Of a stretch of DNA of 64,000 bases, positions 10,829-23,395 are shown one piece after another (the first letter of the stretch is position 1; every line of letters begins with the position of its first letter). The DNA comes from Flabesymbios commensalis (taxonomy: Eukaryota; Annelida; Polychaeta; Terebellida; Flabelligeridae): assembly GCA_964017125.1 (NCBI GenBank), contig OZ024912.1, forward strand, positions 78,341,769 to 78,405,768, in the 5' to 3' direction. A program made the translations under genes and the position numbers. The notes below the pieces were generated by a model. The model did not search any database and was not told the origin of the DNA. It saw nothing but the letters and a program-made list of their open reading frames with translations.

Positions 10829-11107
10829 AAACACACCACTGCATTATTTTCTTTGTCCGACTACTACATTCTAAGACAGGAATGGAGAGTCATTTTTGAT
10901 CAAGTACCGACCATTTATCATGGTATAGGCTTATGGTACTATGATCAGTCAGGTGTGACCGAGCTGTTGATTATGAGTGATCTTCATTATGATCGGCTGT
11001 GTTTAAGTCAGTTAAAACCCTCGGAGTTCTACATTCTTAACTGTGAAATAGGCCTCGGCCTTTTTCACAGCTACAAATGTAGAACTCTCGGACTTTATCA
11101 TACAGGG
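10829..11107 (+). repeat. About 280 bp dispersed repeat with terminal hairpin, copy 1
   Basis: Runs from ACACACCACTGCATTATTTTC to a 3' hairpin whose arms are GGAGTTCTACATTC...AACTGTGAAA and TTTTCACAGC...ATGTAGAACTC. A second, diverged copy lies at 59297-59590 in the same orientation. An open frame (10853-11200) crosses it but does not survive in the other copy, so I do not call a gene. Confidence 0.65.
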
Positions 11108-12231
11108 GGAGATTCCGGAAAGCGAGCGGAAATGACTCGTTCTCAGACCACGTTGGAAAGTAAATTGCAAACCCCTGAGCTCCCAGACTATTGTCTCTGA
11201 GAAGCATTGTGTTGTCATACATGGTCGGTGTTCCCGACAAAGATTGTTACAGAAAAGATATTGTTATATTTTTATACTGTAAACTTATATTCACGACCAA
11301 ACCAATTTCGCGACTTTCGCGATTGCACATTTATTTATTTATTTATTCAAACATATTTATATAAGGTAAAAACATTATTAGCCATTGGCTATTTTCCATA
11401 TGTGCCCTGGTTTATGACAAGCATTTTCATAAAATATGAAAACACATATTTAAACAATAATCATATGTACAATAGATGATATATGCATTTGTGTTAATTG
11501 AATAGGTTTACAAATGTATATACAGATACATATACATTTATAGCAAAGTGTAAAGAAAAGAAAACACAAATGTCCCCGCACTAAAACTCCTACAAAAACC
11601 TACAAAAATTGGATAAGGCGTTAAGACATGTACAGCCATATCATTATTGCATTCCTAGCTATAATTTAGTAAGGGTTTTATTATTAGCCATATATAATTT
11701 AAGGTTATATTTAAAAACAGAAAATGTCTTTTTATTTCTAATTTCTAAAGATCGCTTATTCCAAAGTCTAGACCCATTCACACTTAAAGATGATTTATAT
11801 TATTACACCTGAGCTGCTGTAGAGAATTCTTTTTTATCGCTAATATCTATGATCACTAATTTACTTACACATAACACTCCTGCTATGAAATGACCTGTTG
11901 TCAGGCCTGCGATTGCTACATTTGATCGACGCCAAAATCGCCTGGAACTAATTTCGCGAAATATTTTAGATACAGTAAACAGGCAACGATAAAGATAGTG
12001 TCTGCGACGGTTCTTTTTGGTTCAGCTGTCATTCGTCATTTATATGTCCTGGGTTTGAATACGACTTTGATAGTTTGTTATCGTAGATATGTATGTATTG
12101 TGTGAGAACTGTTCAAAATCCTGAACAAAGAACTGCATGTGGTAGTGCTCTCTGTAAGAAACACTTGAATAATTACATTAAATATATGATGCATAATATA
12201 ACTACATCTATACATCTACACTGGCACTGCG
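11108..12231. other. No gene seen
   Basis: AT-rich stretch of about 1.1 kb with no recognised exon or repeat. Confidence 0.4.
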
Positions 12232-12300
12232 CAAAAAGACAAAAATACAATACCTGCTTACTTTTTAAGTAAGCAGTTACAGCCTGGTGGTTTTTCTGAG
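12232..12300 (-). repeat. AGTAACTGCTTACTT hairpin-family copy
   Basis: CTGCTTACTTTTTAAGTAAGCAG is a near-perfect palindrome, flanked by the family sequences AAAAAGACAAAAATAC and TTACAGCCTGGTGG. Confidence 0.5.
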
Positions 12301-12589
12301 CAGTACGTATTAATAAGCTGCATCGCGCACCAAGATTTAAGTGGTTTGTCAGGTGTGGTAGGGCTAAATGAACCACTTGGAGAGGATTTCTTTCTTCACC
12401 CCACTCACACAACTGGAGAGTTATACATAAATTATCAGGCTTCTCGTGTGTTCTGAGGGCTGAACTAAATAATGCACCAAATGATACTGAATCCAACTCT
12501 TCGGAATATCCAGGTGATATGCCAGTATTATATTGGTTCAACGGTGATCTGATGTTGTCCTTCTTGACAATATACATCACAGGGCAGGG

Positions 12590-12800
12590 GTCTGGTGTAA
12601 TGGTTTGCCGAGGGTTGCAAGTTCATCCTGCGTTTTGGTATTCAGCAAAATGTTTCACCCTAGTTGACCCGTAAAGAGGCATTGTAGGAAGGTTCCGTTG
12701 CTTTGAGGTAGTGTGTTTGACCTCATAGCGCAGATTTTGAATCCTGTTTCAGCAGGATAGTTTTATCTGATTCATCTGCAAGATGTTTTTTTTCAGGCCA
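12590..12800 (+). mobile_element. Possible second tRNA-like SINE or tRNA relic pair
   Basis: GGTCTGGTGTAATGGTTTG resembles an A box, and GCAAGTTCATCC, about 30 bp on, resembles a B box. A second, weaker unit follows (GAGGTAGTGTGTTTGACC, then GATTTTGAATCC). The arrangement suggests a dimeric tRNA-derived repeat, but no second full copy was found in the window. Confidence 0.3.
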
Positions 12801-15218
12801 ACTCAATCATTGCATATTACAGTTCAAATCTCTCACCAACTAAGGTAACCAGTATCTTGTCTGAAATAACACAACACAATATAATGATATTGATAGTCTG
12901 GCAGAGCTGCCATTATCCCGCGAACAAACACCCAGTGTGATATAGGCTGATACAGATATACGTATAATGGTGAGAACCACTGCACAGAGTGTGGGATTAT
13001 ATGAATAATAGTAACGTGAGAATATCAGAGTAGAGCTTCTCATGAGACGTATATCGGTAACAGTCCATATCGCACTCTAGCTGTATTTTAAAGTGCAATG
13101 CATATGGCGGTTATATCATGTCTGACTTGATCGTGAGAAAGAATTCAAACGTTTGTGATTTTTCAGGCAATATGGGAAAATATGGGAAATACAGCAGTCG
13201 TTCAATTCGCTGTATATTTCAAGTTGCATTCAAATGAACACCGTTTGCACTGGTTTAGTTTCCCACTCTATTTCCAGAGTGCCAGGGTTGTTCCTCCTCG
13301 CTCAGCTAGACGATGTACGCCAATTCTTGCACGTGAACTATTTTACAGAGTCTGTAATCATCGCCATTTGTAAAGTTGTGCCCTCGATATCCGGTGCGCG
13401 AACGATCGATTTCGTAATGAATTAATGCGTCATTTGATTAATGATTTTTGTTTTATTTGATAATGACAGATTCACATCTCATTGGAATAATGCATTAACG
13501 TGGGGATTTATAAGCCAGTCTTCATACGTGAATTTATCATTTGAATAAAGTTACCTTCACATTTTTTATGAAAATCTTGATCTCAGCGTACACTGTCTAT
13601 CAACAACTAAGCTGTTCATCTCTGACGCCGCCCATGTGATTACGTCAAATTCCGACTACATGTGAACGGAGTGCTCACACTGACAATGTGAGGGTGAGCT
13701 GGTGAGCTAGTGCTATAATCTCAAGTCTGGTAAAGATCGCATAGACATCTATGCATTTTCTCCCACGAATTTACAATAAACAACAGCTTAATGTCAGGGA
13801 GGTTTTACTATAATCACCTGATAATGATATTGTATGAGGCGGGGGTGCGAATGTAGGATTATTCTGATCTGATCTCCATAGACAGATCGTAGTGGAAATA
13901 TTATTGCAATACAATTGGAGTTGATATATTATCTTGCTGTGCCTCTAATTAGAAAATAAAACATCACTGGACACTCAAAATTCCCCACGGGTAGAACCCC
14001 AAACTGGAATATTACCTCACAAAACATTTCTTGTTAAATTACGCATACCCCTACTTTTTGAAGTCCTGGATTTGAATCTGCGTATAACAATATTCACACA
14101 TCTACTTGACATGGCTGTTTCTGGTACAGTGGTATATCATGTGGTAAGTCACCGGCTATTTCACAGTGTAGCCCACTCAAAAATGATTTAAACCATTCAG
14201 AAAAAGAGTAGGGTGTCACGTTTTTACGTTTGTCCCCAACGTGACGTAGAATTTACGCTGGCCCAGTAATAAAACGACATTGGTCAGTGTCTAGTGTTCG
14301 TTAAGACATTCTGACACTGTGGCAATATAAAGTGGCTTAGAGATGTTTCGTGAATTCATCTGTTCATTATATCCTCCTATGGGTGTCTAGTTGAGCTTGA
14401 TGGAATGCACATAGATCAATCATTGATTGATTCGTGGAATCCCAAGTTGGCTCTTCAAGCCTGCATTTTCCATTACAGAATTGTATTCTTCATCCACTAC
14501 AAGTCGAATACGACTTGACGTGGAAGGGAAATTTAAAAAATAAATTGTGATATTTAAAACAGTTCCGTGAAAATGTTTGTTCCAAAACCCACGAAGTGTA
14601 GGAAATTAAGTGATTCTTCAGAAATGTAAAATGATGCTTGGATGCATCGAGTGGGTTTAAGAGGTTAATCCCATCTGAGGCCCAGGTCCTTCATATCTCA
14701 CAGAGCTCGTATTTATTGACATTGCTACTACAATTCATAACCCTTTGACGACAACGTTTTAATCTTGTTTATTAACACAATCAATTACAGGTCTTGAAAG
14801 TGAAAAATTAGCGATAAGGGCAAAAATTTAGCAAATTCAGGCCATTTTCACCCACGTAAAGTTTTGGGTCGCGGCATTTGATGAGGTCTTTTATAAAAAA
14901 AATGATATATATTGAATAAATGTTCACGTCGCTATTTTAACGATGGAAATTTTTAGAGGGTGGTTTGTGTGGTTTGGTGTGAGAATAGCTGCTCAGACAT
15001 GCTTGTTTATCCGCTACTGGTGATTGCGGTGAGTGATCGATTTATTTGACAAAACGCATTTTAAGCGGTAAAAGAGATATATAAATTTTAAACTGCTCAT
15101 TATTTATCGATGTATACACGTATGACATTTTCAAACAAAATAACATTCTGCCAAAGTATATTGTATTCTAATCCTAATTTAACCTTTAAAGCGTTAAATT
15201 AAATAATTTAATTTTTCA
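12801..15218. other. About 2.4 kb with nothing recognised
   Basis: No exon, RNA gene or member of the dispersed families could be identified. It is one of the few long stretches that looks single-copy within this window. Confidence 0.4.
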
Positions 15219-15266
15219 CCCATTTGAAGTTGTGTCTCGCTACCGCGACCCACAACTTCAAGTGGG
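15219..15266 (+). repeat. Hairpin element, CTTGAAGTTGTG family (copy 2)
   Basis: Arms CCCATTTGAAGTTGTG and CACAACTTCAAGTGGG surround CTCGCTACCGCGACC. It is preceded by AATTTAATTTTTCA, as in copy 3. Confidence 0.7.
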
Positions 15267-15547
15267 TTAAAAAAATACTCATATGTGTGTAACTTGACAC
15301 CAAACATTTGCAAATCTAAAGTCGTATTTATTCCGTTATATTATTCGTTTAAATCGCAGTTATTGAGAAGAAAATGTGTGCTTAAACATCAAGATTTGCA
15401 AATGTCTGCTCTCAAATTAAACAAATATAAATAAGTTTCACCTACTTGAAGTAGTTTTAATATAATAGCGCTTTAATATAAAAGCAGACATAGTTCAGAC
15501 ATGTGAGAGTCAGCACAGTATGTTTCATATACACTACCACACAAAGC

Positions 15548-15680
15548 CAAACAGCAGCAACGACACACTTTTCAATGAGCAGCTGCAGTTGTTTGTTCTT
15601 AACTTACCATGCAAAAGCAAAAGCCAGTACAAGTATCTGTAAGCGGTTACAGCGGTTTGTCTTTGCAAGCAGCAGGAACA
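15548..15680 (+). repeat. AGTAACTGCTTACTT hairpin-family, diverged pieces
   Basis: Pieces such as GAGCAGCTGCAGTTGTTTGTTC and GTAAGCGGTTACAGCGGTTTGTC match the cluster at 10399-10710 in motif order. Confidence 0.4.
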
Positions 15681-15689
15681 GTGTTCCTT

Positions 15690-15740
15690 CCCCCCCCCCC
15701 TCCCCCGACCCACACACACACATATACACACACACACACT
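15690..15740 (+). repeat. C-run and (CA)n microsatellite
   Basis: A run of about ten C, then CCCCCGACC, followed by an interrupted (CA)n tract. Confidence 0.9.
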
Positions 15741-15876
15741 TAGCACACCTCAACATAATTTATGCCTCTTAACAAGAGCATGTTATACGAGGTCCATGCT
15801 CCTACACAACCAACACGCCCTACTTCTATTGATATAAAGTCGTCTTAACCCTCTACCAACCATTCACGTTGTATTT

Positions 15877-15915
15877 AACCCTTAAAGCGCTGAAATAGTT
15901 TGATATGACCAGTTA
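15877..15915 (-). mobile_element. piggyBac-like MITE end
   Basis: TTAACCCTTAAAGCGCTGAAAT matches the body-side terminus of the family. The rest of the element is not preserved. Confidence 0.45.
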
Positions 15916-15966
15916 TTCGACGCAATTATTATTGATATTAATATAACTATTAAATGAAATGTTTTC

Positions 15967-16250
15967 CAGGCCACCTTTGTGCACATATAGGCTAAACTGG
16001 GCCAGGATAACCTCTTGAGGATGGTGAGATGAATGAGATGACATTGCCCTCTATACACAGGATTCGAAATCCCTGACGGTATGAGACCGAGCACTCTCGG
16101 TGACGGAGGTTCCCTGCAATATTGAATCTTCACGAGTGAGCGGGAAAGAACCATTTTGTTTCTTTAAAACTTGAAGGACAGAGTGGAGTTCGAGCCCACG
16201 ATCTCCGACTTTCCAAGCAGGCAGCTATAACCACTGCACCAGGCCCCTGT
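15967..16250 (-). mobile_element. tRNA-derived SINE, copy 2 (near full length)
   Basis: On the minus strand: CCTGGTGCAGTGGTTATAGC (A box), CTGCCTGCTTGGAAAGTCGG, CGTGGGCTCGAACTCCAC (B box), then the family body and the 3' end AGCCTATATGTGCACAAAGG with TGGCC. It is a complete-looking unit of about 285 bp without an intact coding frame, as expected for a SINE. Confidence 0.8.
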
Positions 16251-16901
16251 CTAAATGACTATTGAGGAAACAGATTCTGCTTTGTACTTGTTGTAATTGG
16301 GGGCGAAATTAAATCTATAGTGTACAATTAAAATTATTGATGTCAAATATTTTCCTGTACATGTACACGTCACACTGTTAATAACTATGACATTAAATTA
16401 TTTCATTTTGTTTTCAACTTAGATCCAATAAACGTTTGCTTGCTGGTCATATAACATCAAGAAATATGTTCGTTGATGGGAAACGATGCATGATTTATTT
16501 AATGATTGAGGCATCTTGGTAACCGTGTTGTCAACACGCCCCCGTTTGAGCAGAATAATACTCTACTGGTTGGTGACGCTTTTTTATGTTAAACCCTCTA
16601 CCTGCTAGTGACGGTAGCCGGCTCAGTGGCGTGGGTGTGGGTGTGCTAGGGCTGGGCATATTTATATTGTACACACAAGCTCTCGAGAGTGATATAGCAT
16701 ATCAAAACAGACTAAACTTTTCAAGAGTATTTGTTTGACTAAATAGAGGAAAACGGGGTCAACCTAACATAAAAATACACTTAAATATGAAGTATCCGTC
16801 TGCTCTATCAAATCTCCAGATTTATTCTAGGAAAAGATTCCTTGAAATATATATCAGGGCCTAACACTTATCCTGCTAAATTAAATTATTTAAATTTTCA
16901 A
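16251..16901. other. No gene seen
   Basis: No exon or known repeat recognised. Confidence 0.4.
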
Positions 16902-16947
16902 CCACTTGAAGTTGTGTCTTGCTACCCTGACCCACAACTTCAAGGGG
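16902..16947 (+). repeat. Hairpin element, CTTGAAGTTGTG family (copy 3)
   Basis: Arms ACCACTTGAAGTTGTG and CACAACTTCAAGGGG surround CTTGCTACCCTGACC. The AAATTATTTAAATTTTCA leader matches copy 2. Confidence 0.7.
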
Positions 16948-17293
16948 CTGAAAATTACAGATATTTGACATCACACATTTACAAATAATGATGATTAAAC
17001 ACTCATTTCATTCCCAATAACTGTGATTTAATCAGCTAAAAAACGGATAAAAACGACTTTAGTCGTGATCAGCAGGCAAATGATTAACAGATCTGACAAT
17101 GCAGATTCTGTAGCTATGTTCGCTAGCCTGCGCTCCGTTTTATCATCGCATTTTCCTCGGGCTTTTTTTAATTATCGTGATCCTTACGAAAATAAAAAAA
17201 TGTCGTATGTTCCCATCTTAGACATGGATATATGCAGGCACCACTCGTATAGCCGTTTGCAATTATCGTACCAAGCTTTTCTCGTGATAGTCT

Positions 17294-17541
17294 GTAACTC
17301 TTGTGACGCTGAAATATTTATGTATAAACCCTGGAGAACAAAGTGTTTTTTTTTTAATTTGAAGGGAGATCATAAATGTCTTAGTAAACTCTTTCCGCTT
17401 CACTTGAAAACCTATGTTATGGGTCTATGACCATTATGTTTAATTATTTTAGTGTAGGGATCGACTTTAGACATCAGAATCTGGCGTCTGTAGACGTCAG
17501 ATTCTGACGTCTAAAATCGCTTCCCGCACTAAAATGGTTAA
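17294..17541 (-). mobile_element. piggyBac-like MITE, copy 3
   Basis: Body-side end GTAACTCTTGTGACGCTGAA, then ATAAACCCTGGAGAACAAAG, CATAAATGTCTTAGTAAACTC and ATGGGTCTATGACC. The hairpin end pairs GATCGACTTTAGACATCAG with GACGTCTAAAATCGCTTCCC and closes with AAATGGTTAA. It is about 248 bp. Confidence 0.65.
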
Positions 17542-17737
17542 CTGTGTAAATACTACTGTAATAAAACAGTCATGTTTTATATATGTTTTAAATGTGTGCA
17601 GTCATATATATATATAAGGGTACTGCTTATTTCAAATATGCACCTTTCTGAAAAATATATTATCTATATAGAAATGCACTGTCCCCTTTTGTGAAGGTTT
17701 AATAATTAAATAAATACCCGGTGTTCGTTTAATTTTG

Positions 17738-17936
17738 GCCCACCGTCCGTGACGTTGGCCAAACATTCAAGCAACAACGGTTGTGCGTGGTGTGTTTGTT
17801 GCAATACTGTTTTCCAAGTCACACAAAATAAGAACTGTTACCATGACATCCCCAACCAGCTAACACAAGGCGTTCATCCAATGCTGTGTTACTGTTGGCC
17901 CTACGTCGTAGACGGTGGGCCAGCAGTAACACAACA
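17738..17936 (+). repeat. Two hairpin elements, GTTGGGCCAGCG family
   Basis: One decayed copy (TTTTGGCCCACCGTCCGTGACGTTGGCC) and, from about 17881, a good copy with arms GTGTTACTGTTGGCCC and GGGCCAGCAGTAACAC around TACGTCGTAGACGGT. The second copy abuts the 32 bp array. Confidence 0.65.
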
Positions 17937-20900
17937 CATTGTTTCACGTGCATCATGACAGGCAGTGTCACCGGTTCACGTGTATCATGGCAGGCAGAGT
18001 CATTGGTTGACGGGTATCATGGCAAACAGTGTCATTGGTTGACGTGCATCATGGCAGGCAGTGTCACTGGTTTACGTGTATCATGGGAGACAGAGTCATT
18101 GGTTCATGTTTATCATGGCAAACAGTGTCATTGGTTGACGTGTATCATGGCAGGCAGTGTCATTGGTTCACGTGTATCATGGCAGGCAGAGTCATTGGTT
18201 CACGTGTATCATGGGAGACAGAGTCATTGGTTCATGTTTATCATGGCAGGCAGAGTCATTGGTTCACGTGTATCATGGCAGGCAGAGACATTGGTTCACG
18301 TGTATCATGGTAGACAGAGTCATTGATTCATGTTTATCATGGCAGGCAGAGTCATTGGTTCACGTGTATCATGACAGACAGGGACATTGGTTCACTTGTA
18401 TCATGGCAAACAGAGACATTGGTTCACGTGTATCATGACAGGCAGAGACATTGGTTCACGTGTATCATGACAGGCGGAGACATTGGTTCACGTGTATCAT
18501 GACAGGCAGAGTCATTGGTTCACGTGTATCATGGTAAACAGAGTCATTGGTTCACGTGTATCATGGCAGACAGAGACATTGGTTCACGTGTATCATGACA
18601 GGCAGTGTCATTGGTTCACGTGTATCATGGCAGGCAGAGTCATTGGTTCACGTGTATCATGGTAAACAGAGTCATTGGTTCACGTGTATCATGGCAGACA
18701 GAGACATTGGTTCACGTGTATCATGACAGGCAGTGTCACTGGTTCACGTGTATCATGGTAAACAGAGTCATTGGTTCACGTGTATCATGGCTGTCAGTGT
18801 CATTGGTTCACGTGTATCATGGCAGGCAGTGTCATTGGTTCACGTATATCATGGCAGGCAGTGTCATTGGTTCACGTATATCATGGCAGACAGAGACATT
18901 GGTTCACGTGTATCATGACAGGCAGTGTCATTGGTTCACGTGTATCATGGCAGGCAGAGTCATTGGTTCACGTGTATCATGGCAGACAGAGACATTGGTT
19001 CACGTGTATCATGACAAACAGAGACATTGGTTCACGTGTATCATGGTAAACAGAGTCATTGGTTCACGTGTATCATGGTAAACAGAGTCATTGGTTCACG
19101 TGTATCATGGTAAACAGAGTCTTTGGTTCACGTGTATCATGGTAAACAGAGTCATTGGTTCACGTGTATCATGGTAAACAGAGTCATTGGTTCACGTGTA
19201 TCATGGCTGTCAGTGTCATTGGTTCACGTGCATCATGGCAGGCAGTGTCATTGGTTCACGTGTATCATGGCTGTCAGTGTCATTGGTTCACGTGTATCAT
19301 GACAGGCAGTGTCATTGGTTCACGTGTATCATGGCAGGCAGAGTCATTGGTTCACGTGTATCATGGTAAACAGAGTCATTGGTTCACGTGTATCATGGTA
19401 AACAGAGTCATTGGTTCACGTGTATCATGGCTGTCAGTGTCATTGGTTCACGTGTATCATGGCTGGCAGAGTCATTGGTTCACGTGTATCATGGTAAACA
19501 GAGTCATTGGTTCACGTGTATCATGGCTGTCAGTGTCACTGGTTCACGTGTATCATGGCAGGCAGAGTCATTGGTTCACGTCATTGTATGGCAGGGAGAG
19601 TCATTTTTTCACGTGTATCATGACAGGCAGAGACATTGGTTCACGTGTATCATGGTAAACAGAGTCATCGGTTCACGTGTATCATGACAGGCAGAGACAT
19701 TGGTTCACGTGTATCATGGCAAGCAGAGACATTGGTTCACGTGTATCATGGCTGTCAGTGTCATTGGTTCACGTGCATCATGGCAGGCAGTGTCATTGGT
19801 TCACGTGTATCATGGCAGGGAGAGTCATTGGTTCACGTGTACCATGCATGGCAGGCAGTGTTATTGGTTCACGTGTATCATGGCAGGCAGAGACATTGGT
19901 TCACGTGCATCATGACAGGCAGTGTCATTGGTTCACGTGTATCATGGCTGTCAGTGTCACTGGTTCACGTGTATCATGGTAGACAGAGTCATTGGTTCAC
20001 GTGTATCATTGCTGTCAGTGTCATTGGTTCACGTGTATCATGGCAGGCAGAGACATTGGTTCACGTGTATCATGGTAAACAGTGTCATTGGTTCACGTGT
20101 ATCATGGTAAACAGAGTCATTGGTTCACGTGTATCATGACAGGCAGAGTCATTGGTTCACGTGTATCGTGGCAGGCAGAGTCATTGGTTCACGTGTATCA
20201 TGACAGGCAGAGACATTGGTTCACGTGCATCAGGCAGGCAGAGTCATTGGTTCACGTGTATCGTGGCAGGCAGAGTCATTGGTTCACGTGTATCATGACA
20301 GGCAGAGACATTGGTTCACGTGTATCATGACAGGCAGAGACATTGGTTCACGTGTATCATGGCTGTCAGTGTCACTGGTTCACGTGTATCATGGTAGACA
20401 TAGTCATTTGTTCACGTGTATCATGGCTGTCAGTGTCATTGGTTCACGTGTATCATGGCTGGCAGAGACATTGGTTGACGTGTATCATGGTAAACAGAGT
20501 CATTGGTTCACGTGTATCATGGCAGTCAGAGATATTGGTTCACGTGTATCATGGCTGTCAGTGTCATTGGTTCACGTGTATCATGGTAAACAGAGTCATT
20601 GGTTCACGTGTATCATGGTAAACAGAGTCATTGGTTGACGTGTATCATGGTAAACAGAGTCATTGGTTCACGTGTATCATGGCAGTCAGAGATATTGGTT
20701 CACGTGTATCATGGCTGTCAGTGTCATTGGTTCACGTGTATCATGGTAAACAGTGTCATTGGTTCACGTGTATCATGGTAAACAGTGTCATTGGTTCACG
20801 TGTATCATGGCAGTCAGAGATATTGGTTCACGTGTATCATGGCTGTCAGTGTCATTGGTTCACATGTATCATGGCAAGCAGTGTCATTGGTTCACGTGTA

Positions 20901-21013
20901 TCATGGCTGTCAGAGACATTGGTTTACGTGTATCATGACAGGCAGTGTCATTGGTTCACGTGTATCATGGCAGGCAGAGTCATTGGTTCACGTGTACTAT
21001 GGCAGGCAGAGTC
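17936..21013 (+). repeat. 32 bp tandem array, about 96 copies, with CCAAT and E-box modules
   Basis: The unit consists of TCATTGGTTCACGTGTATCA followed by TGGCAGGCAGAG. Each unit carries ATTGG (the complement of CCAAT) two bases before the palindromic E-box CACGTG. That core is the best conserved part, while the second half varies between a few types (GGCAGGCAGAG, GGTAAACAGAG, GGCTGTCAGTG, GACAGGCAGTG). The unit contains no stop in any plus-strand frame and is not a multiple of 3, so all three frames read long VHVYHG/HWFTCIM repeats. These are by-products, not a protein family I recognise. Confidence 0.95.
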
Positions 21014-21044
21014 GCATTTTGAGATATATGAACTAAATCTTTGA

Positions 21045-23395
21045 CATGAAATGAAAAACTTCTATAGCGCCTATCTCCTCAGAGGGCCGAGCTCAGAGGC
21101 GCAATCCATCGTTATCAATTTCCAAAGAAGAGTCGAGGGAAATAAGCATTGTAGTCATCAGGCAGCCGGGACGCAGAGAAGTAGGGCGGAGAAGCCAGAT
21201 TGAAGAAATGCATTTTAAGCAGTTTTCTGAAAGAGGAAATATTTTTAGCTACATGAAGGTGTGCAGGTAGGAAATACCAGAAAGTAGGACTAGAAACAGA
21301 AAAGGCACGAGCACCGAACTTAGTTCTGATACGTGGTACTTTGAGCTTATGTGTGTTGTCTGATCGCAGATGTCTTACAGAGTCTGCAGAAAAAGGAAGG
21401 CTAGATAAATAAGATGGCTGACCATCATTGAGACAACGAAATACAAAAGTGCAAATTTTGAATTTTATTCTAAACTTGATTGGAAGCCAATGTAATGATT
21501 TTAATAGAGGAATAGAGCGACTGAAACGAGAATCCTTTGTCACAACCCTAGCTAAACAATTCTGAACATGGCTGTAATTTCTGTAGATCTTTAGCTGGAA
21601 TTTCGTGTAATAAGGAGTTACAGTAGTCCAGTATGCTTGTCACCAGTGCCACTGTAATTGGTTTTGCTAAAGCTAGAGGTAGACTTTGTTTGATGCGTTT
21701 AAGATATCTAATGTGATAAAAACAGGAACTGGACACCTGTGAAATGTGCTGACCACTGTCCACTGTCACTGACCACTGTCAAAAAAGACACCCAAATTCC
21801 TTGTGGAATCTGCTGGATTTATCTCATTGTCCAAAACCGCAAAGGGGAAAAGGTTAATAAACTTCTCCCTCTGCGATTTCGAGTCAATGAGAAGAAACTC
21901 AGTCTTGCTAGGATTTAGTTTTAGTTGGATTGAGCCATCCAAGCAGATACCCCGTTAATACAGCTCTGACGCATTTTTAATGACTCAGTAGCTGTGTCAC
22001 CTGTTAAGGAGATATAAATTTGTGTATCATCGGCGTATAAGTGATGACTCAATCCATAACTTGAAATAATGGTGCTTAGAGGAGCGGTGTACAAACTGAA
22101 AAGCAGAGGGACAAGTACAGAACCCTGCGGCACTCCATGCTCAAGCAAACTAGAGTCAGAAAAAGATTTGTCAATTTTATTTTTTTGATGCCTGCCACAA
22201 AGGTAGAATTTAAACCAAGCCAAAACCATTCCAGAGACACTATACCACTCAGCTAGTCTATTTGTTAGAGTGTTGTGGTCGATAGTATCGAACGCCCCAG
22301 ACAAATCAAGCCAAAGCTGTGACATGGCCCTTGTCAAGAGAAACTGAGATGTTATTGTGAACTGTTAACAGGGCTGTCTCAGTGGAATGGAATTTTCGGT
22401 AAGCAGACTGCATAGGATTGTTCAATTGATTGGAGTTTATGTGAACTTGTTAACGGTTGGAAACAACTTTTTCAATAATTTTAGAAATGAAACTTAGATT
22501 AGAGACTAGTCTACAATTTTTAAGTTATTAACAGGAAGGTTTGATTTCTTTAGTAAAGGTGTGACATGAGCCTCTTTGAATGATAGCGGGAATGTTCGAG
22601 ATCATGAAGATAAATTAATTATAGCTGTTATGGGTTTGAATAAAATTTCCAACAAGGCTTTAAGGATGTTTGTTGGAATCGGATCATGGTCACAAGATTT
22701 AGATGCAGACTTTATAATGATCTTCCTGACCTCGTCATCTGATGCCGGTTCTAAATTGAAAAGTTTGTTACTTATTTTAGGCTTCTGAACAGATGGTACA
22801 TCATTCACCTGATTTGAAAAATTGGCCCGGATCGTTCTGATTTTATCACAAAAAAAATTTGCGAAATGCTCACAAAGAGACTTTACATTATTTGATTCCG
22901 GCAGTGCTGCAGCTGGCGCTCTATCTAAAATATTGTTAATGGTGTCCCAAAGGCGGCGAGGTTTTTCAGAATCGCCCATGATATTTGAAAAATATTGATA
23001 TTTGGCCTCTGTGATAAGACGATTGCATAAATTTCGATAGTTGCGGTATTTTGATCTGTCATAACCAGAGCGTGACCTCCTCCAACGCCTTTCCAGCTGA
23101 CGGCATGATCTTTTACAATCTATTAGTTTAGACTTCATCCATGGCGTTGGAGCCTTCTCAACAACTTGTTTAGTTTGAAGAGGAGAATGTTTATCAAGAA
23201 GTGTGTTTGAAGTTGGTGTGTACTGTCTTAGTGTTTTTTATAAGTGAGGAGTCGAAGATATCAGCCCTGAAAAAAGTCATGCTAATCTTTGTTGTTTTCC
23301 TGAAAGTGATTGTTTTTCTAGAACTTACAGATGCTGAAAGGTTGATTTCTGATACTACGGCAAAGTGATCTGGGATACCGACATTAGCTGCTTTA
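21045..23395 (-). mobile_element. L2/CR1-like LINE, 5' truncated, broken reading frame
   Basis: On the minus strand it begins near 23395 in the last part of the endonuclease domain (GIPDHFAVVSEINLS). The reverse transcriptase follows: a linker at 23138-22602 (DDEVRKIIIKSASKSCDHDP), motif A DLSGAFDTIDH, motif B EHGVPQGSVLVPLLF and motif C YADDTQIY (22337-21921). The C-terminal region LHWLPIKFRIKFKI...RTKFGARAFSVSSP (21543-21115) is typical of L2/CR1 elements. The 3' end contains GGCGCTATAGAAGTTTTTC, like the AGCGCTATA tails of that group. Catalytic YADD is present, but the frame is split over at least four segments, so it is inactive. The 5' truncation is ordinary for LINE retrotransposition. 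Confidence 0.88.
21921..22337 (-). pseudogene. Reverse transcriptase palm segment of the LINE
   Basis: 138 residues with the three palm motifs DLSGAFDTIDH, GVPQGSVLVPLLF and YADDTQIY. It is the best-preserved part of the element and leaves its class in no doubt. Confidence 0.85.

Noticed and set aside
12173-12580. 135-codon minus-strand frame
   Set aside because: Its second half is the AGTAACTGCTTACTT hairpin repeat, and the first half shows no domain or splice context.
17065-17430. 121-codon plus-strand frame
   Set aside because: It runs into a piggyBac-like MITE and has no recognisable domain.
17936-21013. Possible CRISPR array
   Set aside because: The units are contiguous with no unique spacers, and the context is a eukaryotic genome.
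17886-21044. Many overlapping long frames with VHVYHGRQSHWFTCIM repeats
   Set aside because: They arise because the 32 bp unit has no stop in any plus-strand frame. They appear in all three frames and have no start, splice or domain support.
22576-22788. 70-codon plus-strand frame
   Set aside because: Antisense of the LINE reverse transcriptase region.
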